The translations under genes and the position numbers were made by a program. DNA of 64,000 bases, from contig CAWCBG010000014.1 of the NCBI GenBank assembly GCA_963793845.1, forward strand, positions 62,001 through 126,000. Direction: 5' to 3'. This stretch comes from CAWCBG01 sp963793845 (GTDB lineage: Bacteria; Acidobacteriota; Terriglobia; Terriglobales; Acidobacteriaceae). Under the pieces are notes generated by a model. It did no database searches. It worked only from the letters and a program-made list of their open reading frames with translations, and was not told the origin of the DNA. Below are positions 10,548 to 19,405 of the stretch, in pieces. Each line of letters begins with the position of its first letter. Within the stretch, counting starts at the first letter, position 1.

Positions 10548-12367
10548 AAGTGATAACCAACATTGATGCGCCGCTCTGTGTGGCGGCGAACGTAATCCTG
10601 AATCGCGTTGGGACGGAACACTTCGGCGTAGCCACGAAGCCCATCGTCCAACGTCTGCCGCAGCATCGTCAGCAGCGGTCCGCGCAACCATTCGTGCGCC
10701 GGAATATCGAAGCCGACCTTTTTACGCTGCAGAATCTTCTGCGGAAGCTTGTCTTTCATCAGCTCTTTCAGCAGGAACTTCTGGCGCGAACCCTGAATCT
10801 TCAGTGTGGCGGGCAGGCTCGCGGCGAACTCAACGATGCGGTGATCGAGAAACGCTGGACGCACTTCAACAGCATGCGCCATGCTCATCCGGTCCGACTT
10901 CACCAGGATGTCGTCGGGCAAGTAATATCGCTGATCGAACTGCAGATAAGGAGCGAGGTCGTCGGTCTCGACAGCCAGCGCCTCGCGCAAGCTGCCAAGC
11001 AGGCGGTCGAGCGCGTGCGGCGAAGGCTGGCGTAACACTGCGCTCTTCTCCTGCTCAGAGAAGGTGCCGTTCCAATACACATGTGCCTGGTCAGGCGGCA
11101 GCAGGCTACCGGTAAGAAACCGTTGCAGCTTGTAGTCCAGCCCGATCTTCTCATCCGACACCGGCGCAAGTTTGAGCGCTGCCAGTCCAAGATGCGCCAC
11201 GCTACGGGGGAACTTTCGAATGGCTCTTGCGAAGCGGTTCGCCCGGTAGGTGAGATAGCCGCCAAACAGTTCGTCGGCGCCTTCACCGCTCAGCGCAACC
11301 GTGGTTTGGGTCTTGCAGAGCTTGGACAGGAACCACACTGGCAGAGCTCCGGCATCGGCGCTGGGCTCGTCGGAGTAGTAGACCATCTCCTCGATCGCGC
11401 CTTGCAGGTCCTGCTCGGGATTGAGGTCGAGCTGCTCGTGCTCCGTGCCATAAGCCGCAGCCGCCTCCCGGATATAAGGCGTCTCGTCGAAGCTGCGACC
11501 GCGGAACGATATGGAAAATGTCTTGAGCCGCGAACTTGACGCCTGAGCAGCATAGTGCAGGATGGTCGTCGAATCGACACCGCCGCTAAGCCACACTCCC
11601 AGAGGTACGTCCGAGAGCAACTGCTCCGGCACGGCCTGCGTCAGCAGTGCATCTAGCTCCTCTTTCGCCGACACCAGCGTGTGCGAATGGTTGATTGTGG
11701 TGGGCAGCTCCCAATAAGCTTCGGAACGAACCTTGCCGTCCTGCCACTCCAACCAGCAACCCGGCATGAGCTTCTCGATGCCGTCCACCAGCGTCCACGG
11801 AGCTGGTACGTAGTTCATCGAGAGATAGCAATCCAACCCCGACAGGCTCAGCCGCCGTTCGATCTCGGGATGAATCAGGATCGCCTTCAGCTCCGAGCCG
11901 AAGAACAAGTCCTGGCCTCGACGCGCAATGTAGAGGGGCTTGATTCCCATGCGGTCGCGCGCCAGCACCAGCCGACGTTTTGAAGTCGTCCACAGCGCCA
12001 CCGCAAACATTCCGCGCATGCGCCCGAAAGCTTCCGTATCCCATTCGACGAAGGCATGGAGAACCGTCTCAGTATCGCAGTGCGAAAGGAAACGGTGGCC
12101 GAGAGCTTCCAGCTCTTTACGAATTTCCAGATGATTGTAGATTTCGCCGTTAAAGACGATGGTGGTGTCGCCGTCTTCCGTCTGGATGGGCTGGTCTCCG
12201 CCGACCAGGTCGAGGATCTTCAGGCGGGTCGCGCCCAGCGAACAGATACTGGAGCGGAAGACGCCCTGCTCGTCGGGTCCGCGATGCGTGATGGTGGCGG
12301 TGGCGGTTTGAATGCGATCAGGGTCGGGAGACCACTGTTTATGGGTAAAACCGACGATGCCACACAA
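10436..12367 (-). CDS. asnB: Asparagine synthetase (glutamine-hydrolysing)
   Basis: Full-length 643-residue class II amidotransferase. Cys2 (MCGIVGF) is the glutaminase nucleophile, and the glutaminase domain spans about 2-210 with RGPDEQG and FNGEIYN. The synthetase domain follows with the pyrophosphate loop LSGGVDSTT. The start codon is a TTG at 12367; it is fixed because Cys2 must be exposed after removal of the first residue. AsnB-type enzymes of this length often sit in exopolysaccharide or envelope loci, where they may amidate a sugar acid or peptide rather than only make asparagine. Here it precedes and overlaps the ArnT-like gene. Confidence 0.94.
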   Translation of the reverse strand: MCGIVGFTHKQWSPDPDRIQTATATITHRGPDEQGVFRSSICSLGATRLKILDLVGGDQPIQTEDGDTTIVFNGEIYNHLEIRKELEALGHRFLSHCDTETVLHAFVEWDTEAFGRMRGMFAVALWTTSKRRLVLARDRMGIKPLYIARRGQDLFFGSELKAILIHPEIERRLSLSGLDCYLSMNYVPAPWTLVDGIEKLMPGCWLEWQDGKVRSEAYWELPTTINHSHTLVSAKEELDALLTQAVPEQLLSDVPLGVWLSGGVDSTTILHYAAQASSSRLKTFSISFRGRSFDETPYIREAAAAYGTEHEQLDLNPEQDLQGAIEEMVYYSDEPSADAGALPVWFLSKLCKTQTTVALSGEGADELFGGYLTYRANRFARAIRKFPRSVAHLGLAALKLAPVSDEKIGLDYKLQRFLTGSLLPPDQAHVYWNGTFSEQEKSAVLRQPSPHALDRLLGSLREALAVETDDLAPYLQFDQRYYLPDDILVKSDRMSMAHAVEVRPAFLDHRIVEFAASLPATLKIQGSRQKFLLKELMKDKLPQKILQRKKVGFDIPAHEWLRGPLLTMLRQTLDDGLRGYAEVFRPNAIQDYVRRHTERRINVGYHLWGLLILFLWMKRWRIQAPAQAAPRQQALSDRVGLFT

Positions 12368-12593
12368 AGTGCGTCAGAATCCTTAGAAAGAGGTGTTCGC
12401 TGAGCGCGGCCAGAGGCGTCGCAGGCGATATCCGCGAGAAATATGCTGGCTCTTATGATAAATGATCGCGGCTGGTAGGACGCTCGGCGAGCCGCAGAAA
12501 CTCTAGCCCAAAAGATCCCACTCCACTATCTGTGTAATACGATAAGTAGATGCATCTGCATTGTTTACCTCGTCTGTTGCGGCGGCCCGCCTG

Positions 12594-13010
12594 ATGGAAT
12601 CGCACAAGCACTTGCAATTCAAGACCACCATGATGATCCTCATCATGATCATTGCCGGGCCGCTGGGCAATGTTCTGCTGGGCATGGGGATGAAGAGCGT
12701 CGCCCCGTTACATATCTGGCCGCCGTCCGAGTTGGGCCACACTCTCCTGCGCATCTTCGAGACTCCGGCAATCTGGCTGGGCGTGGCCTCGCTGCTCACG
12801 TTTTTCGTCGCCAATATTCTTGTACTATCGTGGGCGGACTACAGCTTTGTACAGCCGGCATCCTCGATGGCGTACGGCATAGTCGCATTGATGGGCTATT
12901 TCATTCTGGGCGAGAGCATCACCCCTACGCGCTGGCTTGGAATTGCCATTATCTGCGCCGGGGTGTTCATCGTCGGCCGCACCAACCCCCGTACCACGGA
13001 GCACCGCTAG
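12594..13010 (+). CDS. Small four-helix EamA/SMR-type membrane protein, subunit 1
   Basis: Protein of 138 residues with four membrane helices, the usual size of SMR/EmrE-like transporters and of ArnE/ArnF. Helix 3-4 carries GYFILGESITPTRWLGIAIICAGV, the short conserved loop of this superfamily, read here in two parts (GYFILGE and RWLGIAIICAGV). The ATG at 12594 is preferred; a TTG at 12561 would add eleven residues outside the fold. It lies one base ahead of a second protein of the same type, so the two probably form a heterodimer. Next to an ArnT-like transferase, an undecaprenyl-phosphate-sugar flippase role (ArnE/ArnF) is the leading idea. A multidrug efflux pair is the alternative. Confidence 0.8.
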   Translation: MESHKHLQFKTTMMILIMIIAGPLGNVLLGMGMKSVAPLHIWPPSELGHTLLRIFETPAIWLGVASLLTFFVANILVLSWADYSFVQPASSMAYGIVALMGYFILGESITPTRWLGIAIICAGVFIVGRTNPRTTEHR

Positions 13011-13011
13011 C

Positions 13012-13386
13012 GTGCTCAAAGCGATTTACTTTTTCATTATCGTGGTCGTCGGCACGGGCGGCGAACTCTGCGTCTCGCGCGCCATGAAGCAGACGGGCGA
13101 GGTCAAGAGTTTCCGCCCGGCAAATATCGTCCGGGTCATCCTACGTGCACTGCGGAATTCGTGGATGCTGTTGGGCGTAGGCATGATGACGCTAGCCTTT
13201 TTCTCCCTGCTGGCGGTACTGGCGATCGAAAATGTCAGCTTCGTCGTGCCGGTTACTGCTCTCAGTTATGTTGCGGGCGCGCTGGGAGGCATGTTTTTCC
13301 TGGGAGAACATGTGAATTGGCGGCGTTGGGTGGGCATCCTACTGGTCTGCATCGGAGTTACACTCGTCTTCATCGGGAAGGGCTGA
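13012..13386 (+). CDS. Small four-helix EamA/SMR-type membrane protein, subunit 2
   Basis: Protein of about 124 residues starting with a GTG one base after the stop of the preceding gene. It has four membrane helices. The last loop reads FFLGEHVNWRRWVGILLVC, matching the equivalent loop in subunit 1, so the two are homologous halves of a paired transporter. Such pairs in tandem are typical of heterodimeric ArnE/ArnF flippases and paired SMR pumps. A longer reading frame back to 12937 overlaps subunit 1 and lacks the fold, so it was not used. Confidence 0.78.
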   Translation: MLKAIYFFIIVVVGTGGELCVSRAMKQTGEVKSFRPANIVRVILRALRNSWMLLGVGMMTLAFFSLLAVLAIENVSFVVPVTALSYVAGALGGMFFLGEHVNWRRWVGILLVCIGVTLVFIGKG

Positions 13387-13392
13387 AGCGCG

Positions 13393-14655
13393 ATGGCACC
13401 GGAGTCGCCCAATTCCGCGGGATTCACCATCGGCGGCGTCAAGCAGCGCCTGATCGCACGCGAAATTCTCGCTCTCGCGCTGGAATCGTTCCGCGCTGAT
13501 AAAGTCCGCGCTACCATGACCGCTCTCGGCATGGTGATTGGCACGGCCTCGCTCATCCTGGTTGTCACCATCTCTCTCTCCGGCAAGCAGTACGTTCTTG
13601 ATCAGATTCAGAACATCGGGGCCAACCTGATCTGGGTCGAGTATGCGGGCCTGGAAACGTCGGGCTCGAGTTCCTCTATTCGCGACTATCTCACCGTGGA
13701 CGACATGATGGCCGCCGAGCAGCAGGTGCCAGGCGTCCGAACTGCATCCCCAGTCCTCAATCTGCACGAGCGAATCACCATAGCCGGAGGAAAGCAGAAA
13801 GAGATTCTCATCCTCGGGGTGAATCCCGAGTACGCTGATGTGCGACGCCTGCGTATCCTCTCCGGCAGATTTTTCGATGAGCAGGACGCGCAGTTGTTCA
13901 ACAAGGTCTGTCTGATCACCCTGCCTTTCGCGATTCGTCAGTTCGGTTCAGCCGACATGGCTGTGGGCAAGAAGATCACTCTCAGCGAACTGGACTTCGT
14001 GATCGTCGGTGTCTTCAAAGAAGGTGTCGAGACCTTCGGCCGCTCCGACATACAGGACGAAACCATACTGATCCCGTACGTCGTGGCCCGCCGTCTGGCT
14101 GGCACCAACGCTGTCAACCTTATTTACTTCTCCATGTACGACAGCGAGAGTGTGCCCGCCGGCACGCAGGCGATCGTCCGGGTTATCCAGTCGCGCCACC
14201 GCCCAGGCGCCGTCTATCACGCTGACAACCTGACTCAGGTCCTTGTGACCGCGGAGAAGACGGCCACCGCATTCACCATGGTCCTGCTGGCGTTCGCCGC
14301 CATTACGCTAATCGTCGGCGGAGTCGGCATCATGAATATCATGCTGGCCACGGTCAGCTCGCGCATTCGTGAAATCGGCATCCGCAAGGCCGTCGGCGCT
14401 ACCCGCCGCGAGATCGAGTTGCAGTTCCTGGTTGAGGCTCTATTGATCTCGGTGGTGGGAGGGACGATTGGCACGCTCTTGGGATTGGCTATCCCATTTT
14501 CCCTGCGGTTTTTTACCGGCGCGCAGGTGCCGGTGCCATTTATGTCAGCGTTGATTGCGATCGCAGTCTCGTGTTCGGTAGGAATCGCTTTCGGTACCGC
14601 GCCTGCACGTCGCGCTGCGTCGCTTGATCCGGTGGAGAGCCTCCGGCACGAGTGA
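13393..14655 (+). CDS. MacB/FtsX-like ABC transporter permease
   Basis: Protein of 420 residues with the MacB/LolC layout. One helix lies near residues 38-60 (MTALGMVIGTASLILVVTIS). A periplasmic MacB-PCD domain follows at about 65-275, then three C-terminal helices forming the FtsX domain, with the motif REIGIRKAVGATRREIELQFL. Such permeases work with a MacB-type ATPase in export or lipoprotein release. No ATPase gene is adjacent in this window, so the partner must be elsewhere. It starts six bases after the SMR pair and may share its transcript, which could link it to envelope lipid or drug export. Confidence 0.9.
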   Translation: MAPESPNSAGFTIGGVKQRLIAREILALALESFRADKVRATMTALGMVIGTASLILVVTISLSGKQYVLDQIQNIGANLIWVEYAGLETSGSSSSIRDYLTVDDMMAAEQQVPGVRTASPVLNLHERITIAGGKQKEILILGVNPEYADVRRLRILSGRFFDEQDAQLFNKVCLITLPFAIRQFGSADMAVGKKITLSELDFVIVGVFKEGVETFGRSDIQDETILIPYVVARRLAGTNAVNLIYFSMYDSESVPAGTQAIVRVIQSRHRPGAVYHADNLTQVLVTAEKTATAFTMVLLAFAAITLIVGGVGIMNIMLATVSSRIREIGIRKAVGATRREIELQFLVEALLISVVGGTIGTLLGLAIPFSLRFFTGAQVPVPFMSALIAIAVSCSVGIAFGTAPARRAASLDPVESLRHE

Positions 14656-14681
14656 GAGCTTAGGCGCAACCCGGGCTGGCG

Positions 14682-15389
14682 CTACGGATGTCCCTGCGCC
14701 TCCAGAGCCTTCACTTGTTCACGGAGATCCTTCATTGGTTGCTGCGCGAATGGCGCATCCGACTGCGGATTACGGATGTGCTCCCGGATTGCGGGATCGA
14801 ACAGCAACGCCTCCGGGTCGAGGAGCGCCTCATGCATGCGAGGGATCAGGATGTACTTGTATAGCAAGCGATCGGTGAACGAGAGCTTGGTGTAGGTGTC
14901 GATCTCCGACAGAAAATCAGCAGCGGTAAACCGCGGATCCTGCGCGCAATGTCGATAGAAAGCCATCAGCGGCTGGATGTCTGTGACATGTCCCGCCACC
15001 GCGGGAAGGATGGTCGGCCCCTGGTCTGTGCCCGAGGGTTGCGAGATGGCGTGGCACAGGGCGCAATTTCCCGTCACCCGGATGTAGCCGATCCTCTGCT
15101 TGGCAAAGCCGACCGGCATCTCCCGGCCCTCTTCCCATGACATGCCGAGCGCTGCGTACCCACCGGGTCCAGGCATGTATTCCGGAAACATGCGAGGCAT
15201 CGCCAGCCACAGCCAGTAAGGAATGCCCGGCGTATGATCGGCTCCAACCGATCCGTAAAAGTAGTTGTCGCGCTGATCGGCGGTAATCCAAGCGGGCTGC
15301 GGCGAGACACGATACAGCTTGCACCACAGCATGATGCCCGCATAGATAAGTACGAGGAGGGCGACAGCGATGAATATCTTCTTGCCCAT
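14682..15389 (-). CDS. One-haem c-type cytochrome, membrane anchored
   Basis: Protein of 235 residues with an uncleaved N-terminal signal anchor (5-22) and one haem-binding site C109-A-L-C-H113. The segment GIPYWLWLAMPRMFPEYMP before the haem is nearly the same as in the two-haem cytochrome encoded just upstream, so this is a shortened paralogue that kept only the first haem domain. It is the last gene of the minus-strand redox operon. It should act on the periplasmic side as an electron carrier for its neighbours. No match to a named cytochrome was recognised. Confidence 0.83.
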   Translation of the reverse strand: MGKKIFIAVALLVLIYAGIMLWCKLYRVSPQPAWITADQRDNYFYGSVGADHTPGIPYWLWLAMPRMFPEYMPGPGGYAALGMSWEEGREMPVGFAKQRIGYIRVTGNCALCHAISQPSGTDQGPTILPAVAGHVTDIQPLMAFYRHCAQDPRFTAADFLSEIDTYTKLSFTDRLLYKYILIPRMHEALLDPEALLFDPAIREHIRNPQSDAPFAQQPMKDLREQVKALEAQGHP

Positions 15390-15410
15390 ATCAGTTCGTC
15401 TCCCGCCTGA

Positions 15411-16994
15411 TCAAAAAGTCTTCAAGTATTCGAGCAACCCTTGCTTCTCGTCGGCAGGCAGCTCCGTCCCGTAAGCCTTGCCCTCATGGCCGCCATTGCC
15501 GTTGCCGCGCTTCGAGGTGTCGAGGGCGAAAAACTTCTGCCCATTCTGCTCCGGCAGATTCGACACAAAGCCGACATTTTGCGGATCATAGACGTCATTT
15601 CCACGGTAAAAGAGCTTGGTTCGCGCGGCCGCTGGCTCGAGCAACTCGCGCAGGTTGGGCACCGAGCCGTTGTGCAGATACGGAGCGCGTAACCAGATTC
15701 CATCGAGCGGCAGATTGGCATAACCGTTGGTCTTGCGGAAATGACTGAACCGTTGCGGATATGGCGGATCAAAGCCCCAATCCTTCTCGTATCCCGCATA
15801 GAGGGTGCTCTGGTTCACCGCCAGCAGCCAGGTGTACGAATCCAGACGCCAGCGATCGGTGCCGATATCGGCGATGGGCACGACGGTTCCGACCCGCTCA
15901 TCGGAATGCGGCGGGTTATTGCGGAAGGGCGCATCCCGCCATCCGTGACACCCAGCGCAGTATTCTTGGTAGACGGGTGCGCCCTTCGCGGCGAGTGCCT
16001 GGTCGATGGGGTACGGATACGCGGGCGGCTTGGCATTCTCCAGGTACGCCGCCATGCGCTGCACTCGTGGGGTGTCCAGAATCGGAGGGTACGCGCCGGT
16101 ACCGAACGCCGCCGACAAATTTCGCTCGTCGACCGAGGTATTGTTGCCATCCCAGTGGAGCTGCATGCCCTTCCTCGGTCCCTGGTTCCAGACCGACGGG
16201 AAGTCGACGTTGCCCATCAGTTCCTTGGGGTCAGCCTTATCCATAGGGAAGTTGAGCAGAGCCTTGGGAGCGTTAAAGGTGTCAACCCGGCCCGGTCCCC
16301 AGGTCGACGTGTCGATGAACGACAGCCGCTGGCCCAGCACCGTGAGCTTCTCTCGCATGAGATACACGGCGGCATATTTGAAGATAAGCCGGTTGATCAG
16401 ATCGGGCTTGTCGATGACGCGATGCGGATCGTCCTGCATTACCTGGATCTGGTCGAGGATGCGCTGGGCGGTGAACTTCTGATCCTTGGGAATCGTGGTG
16501 AGGAATGCCCCCCACGCGCCGAGGTTGAATTGGTGCGCCGGCATTCCCGGGACGATGCGCGGTGTCGCGCCCGGCGAGTCCCGCACGGTCCCGATATGGC
16601 ATGCCCCGCAGTTGAGATAGACAACGTCGATGCCGCGCACATTGCGCATCGACGTGCCGAGCGGAAGAGCGTAGCGCGGATCGTCGCCCGGCGCATAGAT
16701 CATGCCGAACGATGAGTAGCCGCGGCCCGGCGTTTTGTCGGGCAAGTATTCGGGGAACAACTCCGGCATTGCCACCCAGAACCAGTAAGGGATGCCGTTC
16801 ATCCTTTCGCCGCCGGTCGAGCCGCGCATGAAATGCATCGCATCGTCGGCGTAGTCCACTGGCCGATTGCGAGTGAATCGTTCTGCCAGATACAGGCCGC
16901 CTATGACGACCAGGGCCAGGATCGCGAAGAAGGCAAACTTGAGCCAGCGACGGGTTCCATGGGTTGCGACATCCGCTCCAACAGCGGGATTCAT
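15411..16994 (-). CDS. Two-haem c-type cytochrome, peroxidase-like
   Basis: Starting at the ATG 16994 this gives 527 residues. There is an N-terminal membrane anchor (about 18-38) and two haem sites, CGACH at 129-133 and CAGCH at 346-350. The C-terminus reads KQGLLEYLKTF, echoing both large cytochromes at 21.7-26.5 kb. The start is supported by GGAGG ten bases upstream. However, the same frame stays open for another 441 codons into the membrane/catalase-like gene, so a natural fusion cannot be excluded. The two-domain layout recalls bacterial di-haem cytochrome c peroxidases and MauG/RoxA-type proteins; its substrate is unknown. Confidence 0.82.
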   Translation of the reverse strand: MNPAVGADVATHGTRRWLKFAFFAILALVVIGGLYLAERFTRNRPVDYADDAMHFMRGSTGGERMNGIPYWFWVAMPELFPEYLPDKTPGRGYSSFGMIYAPGDDPRYALPLGTSMRNVRGIDVVYLNCGACHIGTVRDSPGATPRIVPGMPAHQFNLGAWGAFLTTIPKDQKFTAQRILDQIQVMQDDPHRVIDKPDLINRLIFKYAAVYLMREKLTVLGQRLSFIDTSTWGPGRVDTFNAPKALLNFPMDKADPKELMGNVDFPSVWNQGPRKGMQLHWDGNNTSVDERNLSAAFGTGAYPPILDTPRVQRMAAYLENAKPPAYPYPIDQALAAKGAPVYQEYCAGCHGWRDAPFRNNPPHSDERVGTVVPIADIGTDRWRLDSYTWLLAVNQSTLYAGYEKDWGFDPPYPQRFSHFRKTNGYANLPLDGIWLRAPYLHNGSVPNLRELLEPAAARTKLFYRGNDVYDPQNVGFVSNLPEQNGQKFFALDTSKRGNGNGGHEGKAYGTELPADEKQGLLEYLKTF

Positions 16995-17022
16995 GGCAGC
17001 AGCGCCTCCTTCCAAGGGTGTG

Positions 17023-18738
17023 CTAGAGCTTTGGTTGAGAAACCACGCCAGCCTGCGAAGGATGCTCTCCCGATCGCGACGGCCTCGTTCCGGCGCACTG
17101 GCAGCACGACTCTGAACACTAGCGGGATAGACAATGCGACGAAGGCCAGTGAACAGTCCATGGGGCTCGAAGCCCCTACCCTCCACGGGGCTAAAGTGCA
17201 GTGTCTCCTGGTCGATCTGGATCTCTTCCTCGAAGCGGATCTCGGCAATCGGAATGAATGGAGCACTCGGATCACCGGCGCGCTGGACTTCCAGTTGCAG
17301 AGCCGCATGGTTCGCGGCGTCGTCGCTCAGCCCCCGCTCGCGTGCTGCGCCATCATGCGCGGCGGTCGTCGATGAAGCGCCTCCGCGGGAATCCGGTACT
17401 AGTCGAATCCAGACATCGAGCTTGCCGTCGTCGATGCGGTAAGGCACGTCGGAGTAATAGATGTTCTGAAAATAGTCGAACTGGTGAAGCCCGTATTTCC
17501 TGCCGCCGGTCGCGAGGTTCACCAGCAGCTTCCATAGCCGATCACCACCAGCGGTGCAAAGCAGGTCGAGATCGTCACCCGGATGACGCTGCAACCTGAC
17601 CTCATCCGGCGTCGAGGCATTGAAAAAACGGGAGGCGATGCTCGGTGCGTCAGGAATGCGGTCCGCAAGCCATTGCGGCCAGCCTTTCTTCATAACGCCC
17701 ATGCCGATCCGCATCAGGACATCGCACTCCAGTTGTTCAGCAGATCGCAGGAGTTCCGGATCAGAGGGTTGCAACGAGCGGGCTGTGGCGCGAAAGACCC
17801 GTCCATCAGGATGAAAGGTCCGCGCGTTGCGCACCACGCCGCTGACCCAGCCGAAAAAGCTGGCAGTGCACCTTGCCAGGACAGGCACCCGGCCGGTGAC
17901 ACTTTCTCTGCGAACATCAGCGTCCCACGCTGAGAGCGTCCACAGGAATCCGCCGTACTCGAATGCTGCACAGGGGAGCGCGATTGAACCCTGCAGAATC
18001 CCGCGCCACCATAGCACGAGAAAGATCGTTCCGATGATGGGGCGCACAATGAGCGACGCGAAGATGGCGCCCTGTGCGCTGAGGCTCCCGCTCACCAGGT
18101 ACAACATCCCCAGTCCGCCGAATAACAGACCGGCGAGGCGGAAGTAATTTGGGACGCCCGCCGACCATCGAAGGAAGGTGCAACAACGAGGCTGTCCAAT
18201 AAGGCGCGAGAAGAATGACAGCGCCGGTAATGATGTCAATCCAGCCAAGCACTTCGACCGCGTGGGCCGAGCGGGACTGTTGCCGCAATTCAGGACCACC
18301 GGCATTGAGTCCGGCACGCGTATCAGCGCGCCAGGCGGAAAGAGTCCAGAGGAAGCCGCCGAAGTCGCTGATGGAGAATGCCACCGCCAGTGGGCCGGGC
18401 AGAATGTTCCGCCACCACAGAACCGCCATGATGACCGGCACCAGGGGCCGGTCGAGCAGCGAGGCGACGGAGAACCCTTCTGAGTTCAAACGGCCGCTGA
18501 CGATGTATAGCATGCCCAGCGCGCAGACCAGGTTCCCAACCATGTGGAGATAGCTGACGTCCTGGGCACTCACCGGTGGCAGGTGCAGCAACCCTGCGGC
18601 CCAGCCCGGAGCCACGAGGATAATGAGTCCTAGCGCCAAGTCCAGCCACCCGAAGTATTCGACGGTGCGGGCGGCGCGCGTCTGCCCCCCCACTTTTATG
18701 AGGCGTCGGAACATCTCGCGCAGGGTAGGCGTTGTCAT
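17023..18738 (-). CDS. Tandem four-helix membrane repeats plus catalase-like region (frameshifted)
   Basis: The first frame (18738 to about 18160) has a 120-residue unit with four helices (GWLDLALGLIILVAPGWAA ... GGFLWTLSAWRAD). It then begins a second copy (GWIDIITGAVILLAPYW). The second copy finishes in the other frame (GLGMLYLVSG ... GGFLWTLSAWDAD), giving an internal duplication broken by one base near 18155-18162. After the repeats comes a soluble region with FHPDGRVFRA, NIYYSDVPYRI and LHFSPVEGRGFEPHG. This order weakly resembles the catalase-related haem protein family. The C-terminal end is uncertain: the frame runs on into the cytochrome, while another frame ends naturally at 17023. 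No firm function is assigned. Confidence 0.55.
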
Positions 18739-18875
18739 AGACTCCCGATCCTTGGCTTAAACCTCAGAGGCCCGGTGCACACACGAGGGACCACAGAGTC
18801 CCAACCTGGAAATGGTGCGACGGCAGCGGTGATCGTTTCAAACGCGCTGAGCCGAAGACGGACAGCATCCAGGAC

Positions 18876-19307
18876 CTAGAACTGGAGCGCGAAGTCGATC
18901 AAGCGGTCCTTGTCCCAGTAGACCTTGCCCAGGTACATGCCGGGACCGATCTGCCGAATCTCGTCGCGAATGTGCTTGGCCACCAGCGATGTGTCGGAAT
19001 AGTCGAGAACGATGCATTCCTTGTTGTCGAGCCAGCTCGTGCCCTTGTAAACCGTGGCGACGATGGCGTTCAGGCCGAACGCGAGAATGCGGTTGCGGAG
19101 AACGCCGTGAGCGGCATCAAACGTCTTTCCCTGCCAACCGAAGATATTGATCAAGGAAGCGATCTCCGGAGAGAAAACGGTGCCCGACGCGACGATTGCG
19201 GTCCCGGTCGCTTCGCCGTTCGGGATGTCGCCTGCTGTGCTGCTGGTGAAAAGGTCGTCCAATTCCTTCTGAGACATTGCTAAGAGTTGCGGCACAGTGT
19301 AAGCCAT
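18876..19307 (-). CDS. Conserved-looking 143-residue protein of unknown function
   Basis: Starts at the ATG 19307 with AGGAG eight bases upstream. This start separates it from the run-on frame of the GMC gene, which continues into it only because of a frameshift. It has no signal peptide and no membrane segment. The N-terminal third is polar and helical; the C-terminal half has alternating strands (IVATVYKGTSW, CIVLDYSDTS, GMYLGKVYW, DFALQF) and looks like a small beta-rich fold that could bind a ligand. I do not recognise the family. Its place between the GMC oxidoreductase and the membrane/catalase-like gene suggests a role in the same pathway. Confidence 0.75.
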   Translation of the reverse strand: MAYTVPQLLAMSQKELDDLFTSSTAGDIPNGEATGTAIVASGTVFSPEIASLINIFGWQGKTFDAAHGVLRNRILAFGLNAIVATVYKGTSWLDNKECIVLDYSDTSLVAKHIRDEIRQIGPGMYLGKVYWDKDRLIDFALQF

Positions 19308-19405
19308 CGTCGGTTCTCCTCTAGACACCGCAGTGTCAGCCACTTTGGGGATTTTGCAACCCGCTTCGAAAGTGTCGCCCACTATGGCCGTAGAGCACGA
19401 TTTTG

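Noticed and set aside
15741..16715. Open frame of 324 codons on the plus strand
   Set aside because: Antisense to the two-haem cytochrome, whose haem motifs show the true strand.
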